From Siphonodentalium dalli (taxonomy: Eukaryota; Mollusca; Scaphopoda; Gadilida; Siphonodentaliidae): DNA of 64,000 nucleotides. Within the stretch, counting starts at the first letter, position 1, and every line of letters starts with the position of its first letter. The stretch lies in contig CP136067.1 in assembly GCA_032622095.1 (NCBI GenBank), forward strand, positions 173,758,556 through 173,822,555, in the 5' to 3' direction. Made by a program: the position numbers and the translations under genes. Below, one piece after another: positions 45,501 to 56,858 of this stretch. Under the pieces are notes generated by a model. It was not told the origin of the DNA. It made no database searches and saw only the letters and a list, made by a program, of their open reading frames with translations.

Positions 45501-47646
45501 GTATTCCTTTCATGATGTAATTATATATTCAAATTATGCAGGTAACTATGAACGTTAAAGGAATTAGTCTGTCAAAAAAAAAAAAATTATCGTCATAATA
45601 CTAATAATATATATTCAAAATCGAGCAGATAGTATTTTTTATTATTATGATATTTAAAAATCGCGGAAATATCCGAAGTGTAAGTCACGTGAGTGCGATC
45701 ACATGACCACAACGCGGTCACATGACCGATCATCTGCATCGACGCTTACCTGTCACAGCGGTGGGTGGAGCTTGAAATAATTCCGCCAATCGCCTAACGA
45801 GTTGATAAATTACGGATAAAATATTGCAGTCGCCGGTTAATTACCAATTAGGACTTTACGATAAATAGCTATCACGGAATGAAACTGTTTGAATGTGTTG
45901 AATTATGAACTGGATTTGCTAGAACGTTGGATTGTATAACGAATAATGATGGCTAAAATGCACTTTGAGGCGATAAAAGTTGTGTGAAATGAGATTAATT
46001 TCGTGAGAAACTAATTTAACTGTTTCTGAAAGAATACAAGTTAGGCCATATAGCTTCTTCTTCGTTGTATGGTACCAATTTCGGAAGCTAGTTTACACAC
46101 TAGTGTCATCCCGTCGTGCGATATATGAGTACAATTAAACACAAATGGGGTGTGATTTAAAAGGTGGTGGTTATTATACTAGTACATGTATCATGGTGGC
46201 TTATATTCGTCATAATAATGTTCCTGTCGGTTTCTTCACACGAAACATTTTGTGTGGAGAAGTGCGTTTACAAACAAAATAATTCACTCGAATACACAAG
46301 ACTGTCGAAACTGCAATAATTATTAATTAGGCTGCAGTTTGGCATACCGACATTTTTTTTAATCGAAGGCTAGCCTGGCATTGTATTTCAGTTTGTGTTT
46401 GTTTTTTTTTGGTTTTATTTTACGTTTTGATGGCAGATATTGACTTTCTAGAGAGGATTTTTATTTAATTGTTAGCATAGAAAACAATCCAATGATTGCC
46501 TTTAATAAAGAGCGTCCACGTTTTCGTCGCGGTATATACACTAAAGAGCGTTCTCAATTATGAATGTGCTCTATTTCGATACGCCATTGGGTGAATTTGT
46601 ATGTGGTATTGTGACATTTAAAATAAAGAGCGTCCATGCTTCCGTCTCCCAAAAGCGGTAGACAATAAGAGCGTTTGGAGGTACTTAATAATGGATCGCT
46701 AGCCCGCCCACAACCGAACACACTACATCTACTAGGCATATTGGCATGTGTGGAGATGACAGATACTCGGGATATTTATATCGAAAGTAAAACAACAAAC
46801 ACAACACAAAAAACTAAAACAAAGGCGCCTAAATATAGTTAACATTATTCAGCCAGTGTTTATATAACATTTGGGGGCTTCTTATGTATGACCAGGTAAA
46901 TGGGATCCTCCGTCGCCCTTTCTATTCACTTTGGGGCATTTTACAGTGCAAACAAGTTTGCAACTGATACTGATGAATAGGCAGTTATTACAAATCACCG
47001 AGTGAATACGAGACAATCAAAGCACCACTGTCATCTATTCAACAAACAGACACGTGGCGGCATGTTATTAATGGCTACAAAAACAACCATTCTATGCGCA
47101 ACTAATTACTTTATTTACATAATTATTGTTTTCTATTCCAGATAAACTGCCAAACCGGCCACACTATCTTCATTAATTAGATAACACATTGAATAGCGAC
47201 GTAATCGATACACTACACGCGCACATACGACTCCGCATTTTAGTATCGGCTGACTTACGATTACGTCATCGTAGTCAGCATAATAAACTACGGCTCCGAA
47301 TCTCTGTTTTTAATTTGCTGGCCAACAACTACGTCACTCGTAGTCAAGTCACGGAAATCTCCGAATACCGGTGGTGGTATTATATATTTATTTTACGGGT
47401 TATTTATTAGGCGATCGGAATGGGACTTGGAACATTTTAATCACAACAGGGAGGGCTTTCCGATTACGTTGTGTAATTTCTAGACCGAATAAATCCTTTA
47501 ACTGACCTAAATTACGTTTTGTGCTTTGGAACGTTGTCTTGTCACTAACTCGCCGCAACTGATATAACATGTAATAAACCCTTTTATTAATTTTATTTTC
47601 ATGAGATGGATAAAAAATAATAACATCACTATTTTTTAAAGCTTAC
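45501..47646. other. Long spacer 3' of the CPES exon (its intron or flank)
   Basis: As the CPES exon on the minus strand ends with a donor at 47,646, at least the right part of this stretch should be intron. No downstream coding exon with recognisable CPES sequence is visible. The words AAAGAGCGTCC and AAAGAGCGTTC recur at 46,509, 46,543 and 46,624. Confidence 0.45.
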
Positions 47647-48447
47647 CTCAATTTTTGTATCTTCTGAATTTGTTTGCAGTAATTCGTGTAGTCGACTTAC
47701 AGAATTGTCCCATATAGCAGACGACAGGCCGACGAGCAAACCAATACAAAATAATCGCCAGAAAATAAATTTCCTGCTAGGAATCTTCGGCTTCGCAGGT
47801 AAAATTTCGTCAACATCCGACCTAATCCATCCACATCCAGGAAACCAGTCTAAATGAGTCGTGGGTAGCGACTTTTGATAGTAAAACATCATCCCGAAAA
47901 ATGGACCAAAACATCCGATAGTGTCTGATCCTTGGTCGATATATTTTCCTAAATGACCGCTGTGCTTCGCATATGTTGGGTCTTCAGATCTGACTCTGAA
48001 TACAACTCCATCCAAGATATCCAGCGCTGCTCTAATTTCGTATAAAATTATTCCAATTTGGCGATACTTAAGTTCTTCAGAGGCGAAGAATTTCAAAGAA
48101 ACTAATCCAATTATTAGATGTGAGGCACTTATCATGTTAGGGGTTATAAATGTAAATATTTGACTGAACGTTGTGAACACATTGAAGTCTTCAACGATCA
48201 GATTTAATATATAATGGTCGACAGGGTCTGTCATAACCAATTTAATGGAGAGCGGACTGTATGGGTCGTAATAGGAATCTATTGGTGGCATCTTCTGTCG
48301 TATTATGTTAGTGTTTTGAACACGGAAGTACAGAACTACATCCATCACAAAGAACAGGATTAGAGGAAACAAATTAAGAGGCACCAGACGTCCCCAATCC
48401 TTCCTCAACGTTGCGATAGCAGATTGCCAAAATGACATGGTTAAACA
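47647..48447 (-). CDS. Ceramide phosphoethanolamine synthase-like CDP-alcohol phosphotransferase, first coding exon
   Basis: The exon starts after acceptor TTTTTTGTTCTTAG, has an 11-nt leader, the ATG at 48,438, 264 codons, and ends at donor GAG|GTAAGC in phase 0; the few codons beyond it (VSFKK, stop) are intron read-through. The protein has a membrane segment at residues 18-38, a second hydrophobic stretch around 95-118, and the CDP-alcohol phosphotransferase signature D140-x2-D143-G144-x2-F-R148...G164-x3-D168-x3-D172, with a longer gap between R and G than in the common form. A further hydrophobic run is at 224-243. Overall it resembles invertebrate CPES, a Golgi enzyme transferring phosphoethanolamine from CDP-ethanolamine to ceramide. 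Other CDP-alcohol phosphotransferases (choline or inositol lipid synthases) are alternatives. The C-terminal exon(s) are not found, so the gene is partial here. Confidence 0.75.
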
Positions 48448-48645
48448 CTAAGAACAAAAAATGAGTTGCTTTAATTTTAAAACTCCTTTTGAATTGTTGT
48501 TGATACTTTATAGAATTTGTTTTTATCTAAACAAGGTTTGTCATTTCAACAAGCAGCAGCAGTCATTTAGACAGTTCATTATCTTCGCCTGAAATAGAGA
48601 GTGGAGTAGTGTTAAGCCTGAGTTTAGTGTACCTGTCATTTGCAG
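48448..48645. other. Upstream intron or flank of the CPES exon
   Basis: Begins with the acceptor just upstream of the exon, implying a 5' non-coding exon further right that I cannot locate. Confidence 0.4.
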
Positions 48646-48985
48646 AATGAGGTCCCAGAGTGCGAATTTAGTGACGCTATCCCACATAGCGGGCTAACAT
48701 CACCAAATTCACCATCTGGAGCCCTCATCCTACATGCCCTCATCTGCTATGGGACACATAGACTAAGATTGATGTTACCAAATTGTGAATATTCTGATGT
48801 ACACCCATTGGGAACCTCGATTATGCATTGTGTCGTCTGCGAATTTGGTGATATAGAGAGAGTAAACTAAAACAAATAGAATCTAAGTTTCTATATAAAT
48901 TTGATAATGAAGAAACTTTCTACAGAAGATGATGCTGAAGCAGAATGAGGTTCCCAGAGGGTGAATTTAGTGATGCTAGCCAGTA
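48646..48985. repeat. Palindromic dispersed repeat, further modules
   Basis: GCAGAATGAGGTCCCAGAG, GAATTTAGTGACGCTA, then a complementary half with ACCAAATTCACCATC; also ACCCATTGGGAACCTCG with TATGCATTGTG (48,805-48,835) and a half copy at 48,944-48,985. Confidence 0.65.
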
Positions 48986-49433
48986 ACAGAGCTAGCTGTG
49001 TAGGCTCCCCGTATTCCCGTAACAGAGCTAGATGTGTAGACTCCCATTGCTTCTCGTAACAGAGCTAGCTGTGTAAACTTCCCTTTCTCATGTTTAATTT
49101 TGAACTGTCTCCCTCATTGCTTCTCCCGTTTAGCATGTGATCGGGGATTATACCTTTTGTTTATCACCCTGTCACTCGTTTGTAACTTCCAGAATCCGCA
49201 ACACAAAATAAATAAACTCATTACATATCTCTTGAGTGAGTTTCTGTACTAAATAATTATAGACGAGTAGTTTTCTCTTAGAAAATGTTCAGATAATATG
49301 TTCAACAAACGACCATTGGACATTTGTTGATCTTATTATCGGAATGAATAGGAATCCTTCTATTATCTTTTGTCTGCTTATATTTCCTGCACATCCCTCG
49401 GGAAATGAATATTCGCGACATTGAGTCAACGAC
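48986..49433. other. Spacer with three GTAACAGAGCTAG units
   Basis: GTAACAGAGCTAGMTGTGTA occurs at about 48,984, 49,018 and 49,057, a short irregular tandem. No gene. Confidence 0.6.
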
Positions 49434-49800
49434 GACAACGAGATGTATCAACATAGTAGTATGCAATATACCCGAAGTTTCCGAAAATGCTGGTTAGGAA
49501 AAGGAAAAGGATTGGAAGATAATAACACGAACCACAAAGGAGATGACTACATATGAACCAGAGTTAGAAATTGTTTCCTTCTACAGACTTGGCAATAAAT
49601 GTGACAAATCGACCAGTAAACTTATACTGAAAACTAAATCTATTAGAGACATCATGATAAGAGAGACCATTGTGTACAACAGGAAATATTTGGAGGTTAA
49701 CGGAAATAAAAAGATATAATTTAACAAAGTACTAACGAGAAATGAAATGGAAATACTGTACGAAGTGAGTTAAAGAAAATACAGCGCGATAACCTAGACA
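49434..49800 (+). pseudogene. LINE ORF1-like relic
   Basis: A plus-strand frame reads NIVVCNIPEVSENAG, stop, then ...YEPELEIVSFYRLGNKCDKS... KLILKTKSIRDIMIRE and NRKYLEVN before another stop. The N-I-x-x-x-x-I-P-E...F-Y-R-L-G...R-x-I-x-x layout resembles the RRM-containing ORF1 proteins of LINE-type retrotransposons. Two in-frame stops and no ORF2 make it a dead fragment. Confidence 0.5.
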
Positions 49801-49933
49801 AATTTTTTTTAATTGAAAATGAACTAATTAATGTAATATAAGACGCAAACTAATGTTTGTGACGTCTATACATGTAAATATCGTATATGTAATTACGGGA
49901 ACTAAGAGTCGGTTTGAATCGTTCCGCCATTAA

Positions 49934-50427
49934 AGGCACGTGAGGCCTTAGTTGTCGAAAATATTCATATTTGTTCCAATCACCGTAAACAGAAAAACAT
50001 TAAAACGCATACAGTTTCGTTCATATATACCATGACCACCGCGTAAACAGCATGTTATCATAAAGATTTACTATATTTTACCTAAGCAAGAGCCTGATTG
50101 TGTTACAGAAGACAGCACAATGCTGCTGGCTAATCACACACAAATGGCATAAACGCTCTTTATTCGTTCCATATCAGGAATTGACCAACAAAGAACGCTC
50201 TTTATGTCTACCATCATAATATAAACAAACACCAGAAAAGTAACTTTTTATGTTTTTGATTACACAACAATGGTCAAATATATGACAATAACATACTGTT
50301 TATGCGATATTTCTTATTTGTATACGGACAAAGTCTGTCTACATTTTGTTGTTCTTTCTGTTTGTGGCGGTTTTTGACGGGTGGAAATATTTTCACATGA
50401 TACCCACCGCCAAGGCCAACCGTACCT
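49934..50427. mobile_element. TTAA-flanked MITE A, 494 bp
   Basis: The ends AGGCACG...CGTACCT are flanked by TTAA (49,930-49,933 and 50,428-50,431). It holds two inverted copies of the AAAGAGCGTTC word, and blocks shared with MITE B (TGAGGCCTTAG, TAAACAGCATGTTAT). Confidence 0.7.
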
Positions 50428-50434
50428 TTAACTG

Positions 50435-50475
50435 ATGATGATGATGATGATTGTGACGATGATGATGATGAATAG
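50435..50475. repeat. (GAT)n microsatellite
   Basis: An interrupted GATGATGAT tract just outside MITE A. Confidence 0.9.
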
Positions 50476-50537
50476 ATTATTCCAATGTATACTTTTATGA
50501 CTGAGTTGGAGAATCCAATTAGTGTAGAAACCGTTAA

Positions 50538-51057
50538 AGACACAGGAGGCCTTAGTGGTGGGTATGCTGTTAAAATATTCATCTCCGTCAAAAACCATCA
50601 TAAACAGAAGGAATAGTAAGATATAGACAGACCTTGTTCTTATCCCAATCAGAAATATGGCATAAACAGTATGTTATTGTCAACTTTCCCCACTTTGTTA
50701 TGTAAACAAAAGCAAAAAAAGTTACTTTTCCAGGCTTTTATTTACATCCGGATATGGTAAACATAAAGAGCGTTATTTGTTATTGTTTTCCTGCTATGGA
50801 AATAATAAAGAGCGTTTTTATCATGTGTATGTGATTAACCAATAGAATTGCGCTGCGTTATGTAAACAGAAGCACAACTTATGTAACACGAGCAGTCTCT
50901 TGTTTAAGTACACCCGTGTACGTCTTGACGACAATATACTATTTACGCGCTGATTATGTTTGGCATATGGGCAGAACTGTATATATTTTGGTGTTCCTTC
51001 TGTTGATGGCGATTTGAACAAATATAAATATGTCTGCAACGAATGCCGCCCGTGCCT
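50538..51057. mobile_element. TTAA-flanked MITE B, 520 bp
   Basis: The ends AGACACAGG...CCCGTGCCT are flanked by TTAA at 50,534-50,537 and 51,058-51,061. It shares the GGAGGCCTTAG, TAAACAGTATGTTAT and ATAAAGAGCGTT blocks with MITE A, so the two are relatives inserted about 100 bp apart. Confidence 0.7.
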
Positions 51058-51401
51058 TTAAAGCCCATAGAGACGGGGTCGCGAACGGAACATTGTCTTT
51101 GATCTTTGCATTTTAAAGTTATTGTTCCATACTCACGTTCTGCTAATGTGATATGAGGAATATGGTTACCTCTGGACAGCAATCCAATGGTTTGGGAATA
51201 TATATGAATGTAAAACAGTCTAGGCATATGTGCATTGGTATGAGAAAGGAATGACGCTTGATCTACAGGAAAATAAAGCTTAATTTTGGTTATATGAAGT
51301 CCGGATGGAACCAAAGCAGTGGAACGGAACTGTTTGGTTCTATATGCTGGTTCTCTGGGGAAACGAATTGGGAACTTATTTCTTAAAGTGAGGTCGAACA
51401 T
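51058..51401 (-). CDS. Unidentified exon-like open frame
   Basis: About 115 codons run from ATG at 51,401 to the edge of MITE B; the frame then continues into the MITE to 50,943, which I exclude. The peptide has the look of a real protein: FPREPAYRTKQF, GLHITKIKLYFPVDQ, PRLFYIHIYSQT, HIPHITLAEREYG, TLKCKDQRQC. It has no long hydrophobic segment and two cysteines near the end. A stop (TGA) sits immediately upstream of the ATG and TCATGACAG could be an acceptor. I do not recognise the family. It could be one exon of a host gene disrupted or bordered by the MITE, or a relic of an unrecognised mobile element. Confidence 0.3.
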
Positions 51402-53139
51402 CTGTCATGAGATTATGTATGGGTTTTATATCTGTCATGAGGGTATGCATGGGTTTTCTATCGAGCATTAATTGTCTATTTCATGTTTTCCGCCAGTCAG
51501 AACTATCATTTCGTAACCGATTTAAAACGTTATTGACAACAAATTTATATCGCAATACTCGTATAAAATTAAATGCAACAATACATTTTGTCGAGATTGT
51601 GCAGTTATGCCTAAATACACGACATGGGCCCCGGCATTGTTACCTGCTAGTAATACACCTGGTATGTTCACCTTTCATTTTGGCTGGATGATGGGTAACC
51701 TTGTCCTTTATGAACAGAACTGGTGGATATGAACAAAATGAATAGCGATCTTTAAAAAGGCTCTTATTTGGTCATATAGTCTAAAACTATAATAATTCAA
51801 CCATACTCATTGCACTTATGATACAGTGATATTGGCCCAGTGCTTGGTACAACAAGTGTATACAACAATTACATATACCAGCGTACTATGTACACCATGT
51901 AAATGGTTTGGATACGCCATTCATACACATTTTGATTTCTTTTCATATTGTATTCATGTATTTAGATGTTACTATATGTTACGTTGTCATTTTACTATTT
52001 AAGTTTCATTTCCACAGAGTGGCGGCAGGAAGACTGCCTATTTGGCCATGCCGTTCCTGTACAATATAATCATGTTTATTTCTGAATATTTCACTGTTTG
52101 CATTATGTTTGTAAATATTGTACAAATAAATCATTATTTGGATCTGGAAGAATAGTTCGTTTATTTTCTCGAAGGATGCTATTAGCTCCAATGACTGTTT
52201 TCACTACTTGATTTTGTATAGCTTTATAACGGTCCCAGGTAATGTTTTACCTTTAGCTGCTCTTTCGTTGCCGAATGAGTTTTCTAATTTCTCCATTCTT
52301 CCATCTGTATTCGTTTTCTCTCAAAGTAACGGTATTATTGAGAATATATTTTAAGCACATGTCACGTGATCACATTTTCAGTGAATATCGTTTCCAGACA
52401 ATTAATATTTAGATACTTAGTTTCATCTCAGAATTATTGAGTTCGTTCTTTATTCTCAGCAACCCCCCCCCCCCCCCCCCCCCCCGATAACTCTTTTGAC
52501 ATTAATGTTATATCGACGGGAACGACTACATCGTCGCATCAACGAGGTACAAGAGGAAAGAAAACAAACTTACCGCTGAGTATAAGTGTCAAATATATTC
52601 AAAAATTCTGATCCGAACTAACGCTCTGTAGAATTTCAGTTGAACTCATATGAATTATGAATAGCGGTGACCTCTCTATGACGTTCGATAATTATTGGAT
52701 AATCGATTATGGATGACCAATTACCACTCTGTATTAAAGTATATCAATCGTGTGTGTTGAGTTCATTGCCCAGCCGTGTGGTGGGTTATACGTGTCAATA
52801 CTTGTACTCGAGTTCCTTAGAACTATGCTATTGTAACTCATTTCTATAGCACAATTATGAATGAAAAATTTCAGTCAATTGGCTTTAACAATGCCAATCG
52901 ATTACTGGCCATTGGACAACCCACTGCTAGAAATCGGATCGACGGTTAGACACCTCACATAGAAAACAGACAATGATAAGTGCATGTCAATTATACACGT
53001 GACTTCAAATTATATGGACGCAAGCAACGGTATGCATAACTACATATCTACCAAACCAATGATGCATGATAGACTGTTGAACCAAGCAGACGTGTTTCCG
53101 TTAGCTCCCACAGGTATTGATGCGAAACTAATTAACTCG
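51402..53139. other. Unassigned spacer
   Basis: Contains two ATCTGTCATGAGRNTATG words at 51,399 and 51,430 and a pure poly-C tract at 52,463-52,485. No gene recognised. Confidence 0.4.
52463..52485. repeat. Poly-C tract
   Basis: Twenty-three consecutive C residues; length may be uncertain in an assembly. Confidence 0.9.
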
Positions 53140-53289
53140 AGCCAATGGACCCATATAAAAATGTACCTGGGTAAATCCACCCAGGTTTTTTGGGCCGAAA
53201 CCCAGGTAAAAATCTATCTACCAAGACATCCACCAACCATTAAGACCCCGCGAAACCTGGGTTTTACCATGATTTACCCACCTGAAACT

Positions 53290-53750
53290 GGATAAAAACC
53301 CTGGTATGGATAAACCTGGGTGTAATTACCCAGGTGACCACACCCAGGTGTACCCTACCTGGGTGTTTCCCACCCAGGTCTACCCTGGTGTTTCCTACCT
53401 GGGTGTTTCCCCACCCAGGTGTACCATGGTGTTATTGACCCAGGTGTACCCTGGTGTTTCCTACCTGGGTGTTTCCCACCCAGGTTACCTTGGTGTTATT
53501 CACCCAGGTGTACCCTGGTGTTTCCTACCTGGGTGTTTCCCACCCAGGTTACCTTGGTGTTATTCACCCAGGTGTACCCTGGTGTTTCCCACCCAGGTGT
53601 ACCTTGGTGTTATTCACCCAGGTGTACCCTGGTGTTTCCTACCTGGGTGTTCCCCACCCAGGTGTACCTTGATGTTTCCAACCCAGGTGTACCTTGGTGT
53701 TTTCTTACGCCGGTGTACCTTGGTGTTTTCTTACCCAGGTGGATTTCCCA
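53290..53750 (+). repeat. Mirror-image minisatellite, forward arm
   Basis: Units are made of ACCCAGGTGTACCCTGGTGT, then TTCCTACCTGGGTGTTTCCC. Higher-order units of about 40-60 bp are visible. Loosely related CCTGGGT words extend left to about 53,166. Confidence 0.9.
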
Positions 53751-53756
53751 TTGAGA

Positions 53757-54003
53757 TGCACCTGGGTTAGAAAACCCCAAGGTACACCCAGATAAGGAAA
53801 CACCAAGGTACACCTGGGCAGGAAAACACCAAGGTACACCTGGGTAAGAAAACACCAAGGTACACCTGGGTAAGAAAACACCAAGGTACACCTGGGTAAG
53901 AAAACACCAAGGTACAACTGGGTAGAAACACCAAGGTACACATGGGTAGGAAACACCAAGGAACACCTGGGTGAATAACACCAAGGTACACCTGGGTGGG
54001 GAT
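53757..54003 (-). repeat. Mirror-image minisatellite, reverse arm
   Basis: Units of about 28-30 bp reading ACACCAAGGTACACCTGGGT, then AAGAAA, the complement of the array at 53,290-53,750. The centre of symmetry is near 53,755. Open frames on all strands here are artefacts. Confidence 0.9.
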
Positions 54004-55535
54004 ACCAAAGTGAAATGATGAGGATGGCAATGAAGTAGATTTTGATGGGATGCAGGGGTATTGTTATCAATGGAGTTGTTTTAGTATAATAGAACATTAA
54101 GGAAACTGATTGTGCAGCAATACAAGTTTATTCAAGGACAACAAACTAACTAAAGATAAAATACATGTATAGAAACACATGTAATATATAAATATATAAA
54201 CTCATTAAACTGCATGGGTTAAAACTTACTGACAACAAGAGTTGGGTTAAAATTTTGATTAAGAAACACTTGCAAAGTCCCTCTTCATACATGTATATGG
54301 TATGTTAGGCAAGTTACATGTACATGTAGTTGCAATGTATACCGGTACATGACATACCGGTGGACACAAAAATCATTATTTTAGTTCCAATGTCATTTAC
54401 CAGAATACATGTACATGTTGTACCTTGCAACTACATCTACAGTGAGGTAGTTTTGTCTCATTTAAACTTTCTAAATGGGTTTCTCCCTTTGAATGACATA
54501 AACTAATGTGAGTATACACATGAGCTGTGGTGTGAAATACACACCAAAAAATTATTTCTTAGTCTGAGGACATGTTTCCTGTCATTATCTTACTGCTTAC
54601 AAATATAGATTTGTAATAATGTGCTGTAATGCTCCAGAAATAGTCATATTTTGTCCTGGTTCATAAGAACATATTATTTCTTAGTGTTAGGACATGTTGT
54701 CTGTTATTATTTGACTCATAAACAGAACATTTGGGAAAGAGACACACCATCTTTATCCTTTTTTATATCAGTACTAAGTAGCAATATTGATCAGATAGCA
54801 AAATATGCTATAAATAGATTTCAGATGGTAGAGATTAAACAATCACATTAATTGCACCAACTCGAAACAGTTAACATCCCTGTAGAATACAGACTATGAT
54901 CAAGGAGGGTGTCACACACACCCCCACCACGCTTTGGTATGTGATATTCAAGCCATTTTCAGGTGGTATGCTATATACATGTACATACCCAATGTTATCT
55001 GGTACTAGGATTTCACACGGCAATATAACCGGCATTCACGATTCAGCAAAAAGGCTAGTATGCAGATATAATAGCAGAAAATTATACAAATTTTGAGTAT
55101 TTTCCAGCTTAAACAGACCCAAGTGATATATTTTTATCTAATTCAGTCTAATGGCTCTTGATATGTTGATGTTTTGGATACTATTTCAGCAAATGTGAGA
55201 AAAGGTGGCTTCTTTGGGGCATCAGCTTGTCTGAAAAATATATCAAGGTCCCCTAAATCCGATACTACATTTCAGAACAATCCAACCAGTGTCCCATGAA
55301 ATGGTGGATAATAAACTATCATACCAAATTTGATTCAGATTTGATCACACAAACTAAAATTATGATGCGGAAACCAGAAATTAACACGATTCTAAGTCGA
55401 AAAAGGGCCATAACTCTCGCAAAAATGAGCGGAGCACACCCATATTCGAACTTGACCTGTATTTTGGTCTGATAAACTTACATACCACATTTGGTTCAGA
55501 TATGATCACACAAACTGAAGTTTAAATGTCTATTA
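54004..55535. other. Unassigned spacer with ACATGTACATGT words
   Basis: TACATGTACATGTAGTTGCAA and TACCGGTACATGACATACCGG cluster at 54,308-54,362. No gene or transposon end recognised. Confidence 0.45.
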
Positions 55536-55884
55536 GGCGACACCAATTTTTAAGTCTGGTTTACGAACATGTGGGCTGATGTGGGGAGAAAAAAAGTAGA
55601 TGCAGGAGGGAAAAAAATAAAAATAAAAAAAATTGTCCCCCCCAATTTATATCAAGTAAATCTTGAAATTTTACATAAATTTTACAAAAATTGTGAAAAA
55701 AAACTTTTCGAATGAAATTCTGAACCAAACAAGACATTTCTTGTCATGAAATACATGAAAATATGGATCTGCAAATGATCATAAGCAGAACCGGATGCGA
55801 CAGCACATGAAAATCAGTACGCGTGTAAAATATTTTGGGACAAAAAAGTTAATTCGTAAACCGGACTTAAAAATTGGTGTCGCC
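55536..55884. mobile_element. PIF/Harbinger-like MITE, 349 bp
   Basis: Terminal inverted repeats of about 30 bp start GGCGACACCAATTTTTAAGT, flanked by TTA on both sides (55,533-55,535 and 55,885-55,887). A TWA target duplication with GGC ends fits PIF/Harbinger. The same element lies in opposite orientation at 62,773-63,148. Confidence 0.75.
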
Positions 55885-55918
55885 TTATGTGTATATAACT
55901 CATATAGCTAACTATTAA

Positions 55919-56854
55919 AGGTGCTCAATCAGATTCGATGGTCCCCATATAATTAGATTCCAACAACAACATTTTTTTTAGAAATGCTGCTTCAGTAATA
56001 TCAGAATCGATTAATTGCCCAAAAATAATGCTATTAACCACTGTCAACTACATGTATAGTATAAAATCGCCTGATACGTTATATTTATCAACATGCTGTT
56101 CGACGAAGTTTGACCTTATTATCAACACAAAGCCTCTTCATTTTAGAGTTATCCATCTTCATCCGCAGTTTGGTCTGAGACCGTCGGCTCGTCAAATTTT
56201 TCTGGGCCACTGTTAAGTATCGATGGTGATAAATATTAAAATTTCAAAAATCGATATCTAATAACTCTGAGCTTTGATACATTTAGGTGGGTCCCTCGAC
56301 TTGATTAAAATATTTTTACCCCCCCCCCCCGATTCCATATACATGTATATGTAAATAGCAAATGAGGGGCACTTAATCGGATTATGCATCTTTAAACTGT
56401 ATTTGAATTTAAAGATGCATAATCTGATTAAGGGCCCCCTGAATTAATGCTCGCACATTACTATTTATTTGGACTTGGGGGGGGGGGTAAAAGATATTTG
56501 GTACGAGTCGAGGAACCCACCACCTATCAAAGCTCAGAGTTATTAGATATCAATTTTTGAAATATACTATTTTTCACGATCAAGAATTAATAGTGGCCCA
56601 CGGTCTCGGACCAAATTTCAGATGAAGATGGATAACTCTAAAATCAAGAGGCTTTCTGTTGATAATAAGGCCAAATTTTGTAGAACATGTTGATAAATAA
56701 CATATGTCAGGCAATTGTATACTTTAGTTGACAGTGGTTTTATTTTAGGGCAATTAATCAATTCTGATACTGTAACTGAAGCAGCCTTTCTAAATACAAA
56801 TGTATGATGTTGGAATCTGATTATATGGGTATCATCGAACCGGATTGAGTACCT
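55919..56854. mobile_element. TTAA-flanked fold-back MITE, 936 bp
   Basis: The ends AGGTGCTCAATC and GATTGAGTACCT are flanked by TTAA (55,915-55,918 and 56,855-56,858). The arms, roughly 450 bp each, pair through ACAACATTTTT/GTATGATGTTGG, ACTCTAAAATCAAGAGGC and TCTAATAACTCTGAGCTTTG blocks to a central hairpin around 56,374-56,440 (AAAGATGCATAATC). A truncated relative ends at 5,375 and 13,045. Confidence 0.8.
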
Positions 56855-56858
56855 TTAA

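Noticed and set aside
47629-47646. Stop codon closing the CPES-like frame at 269 codons
   Set aside because: A strong donor GAG|GTAAGC precedes the last five codons, so the frame end is intronic and the exon ends at 47,647.
53306-54097. Pro/Cys/Trp-rich repeat proteins of 110-154 codons in several frames
   Set aside because: They overlap each other on both strands across the mirror-image minisatellite; this is repeat composition, not coding.
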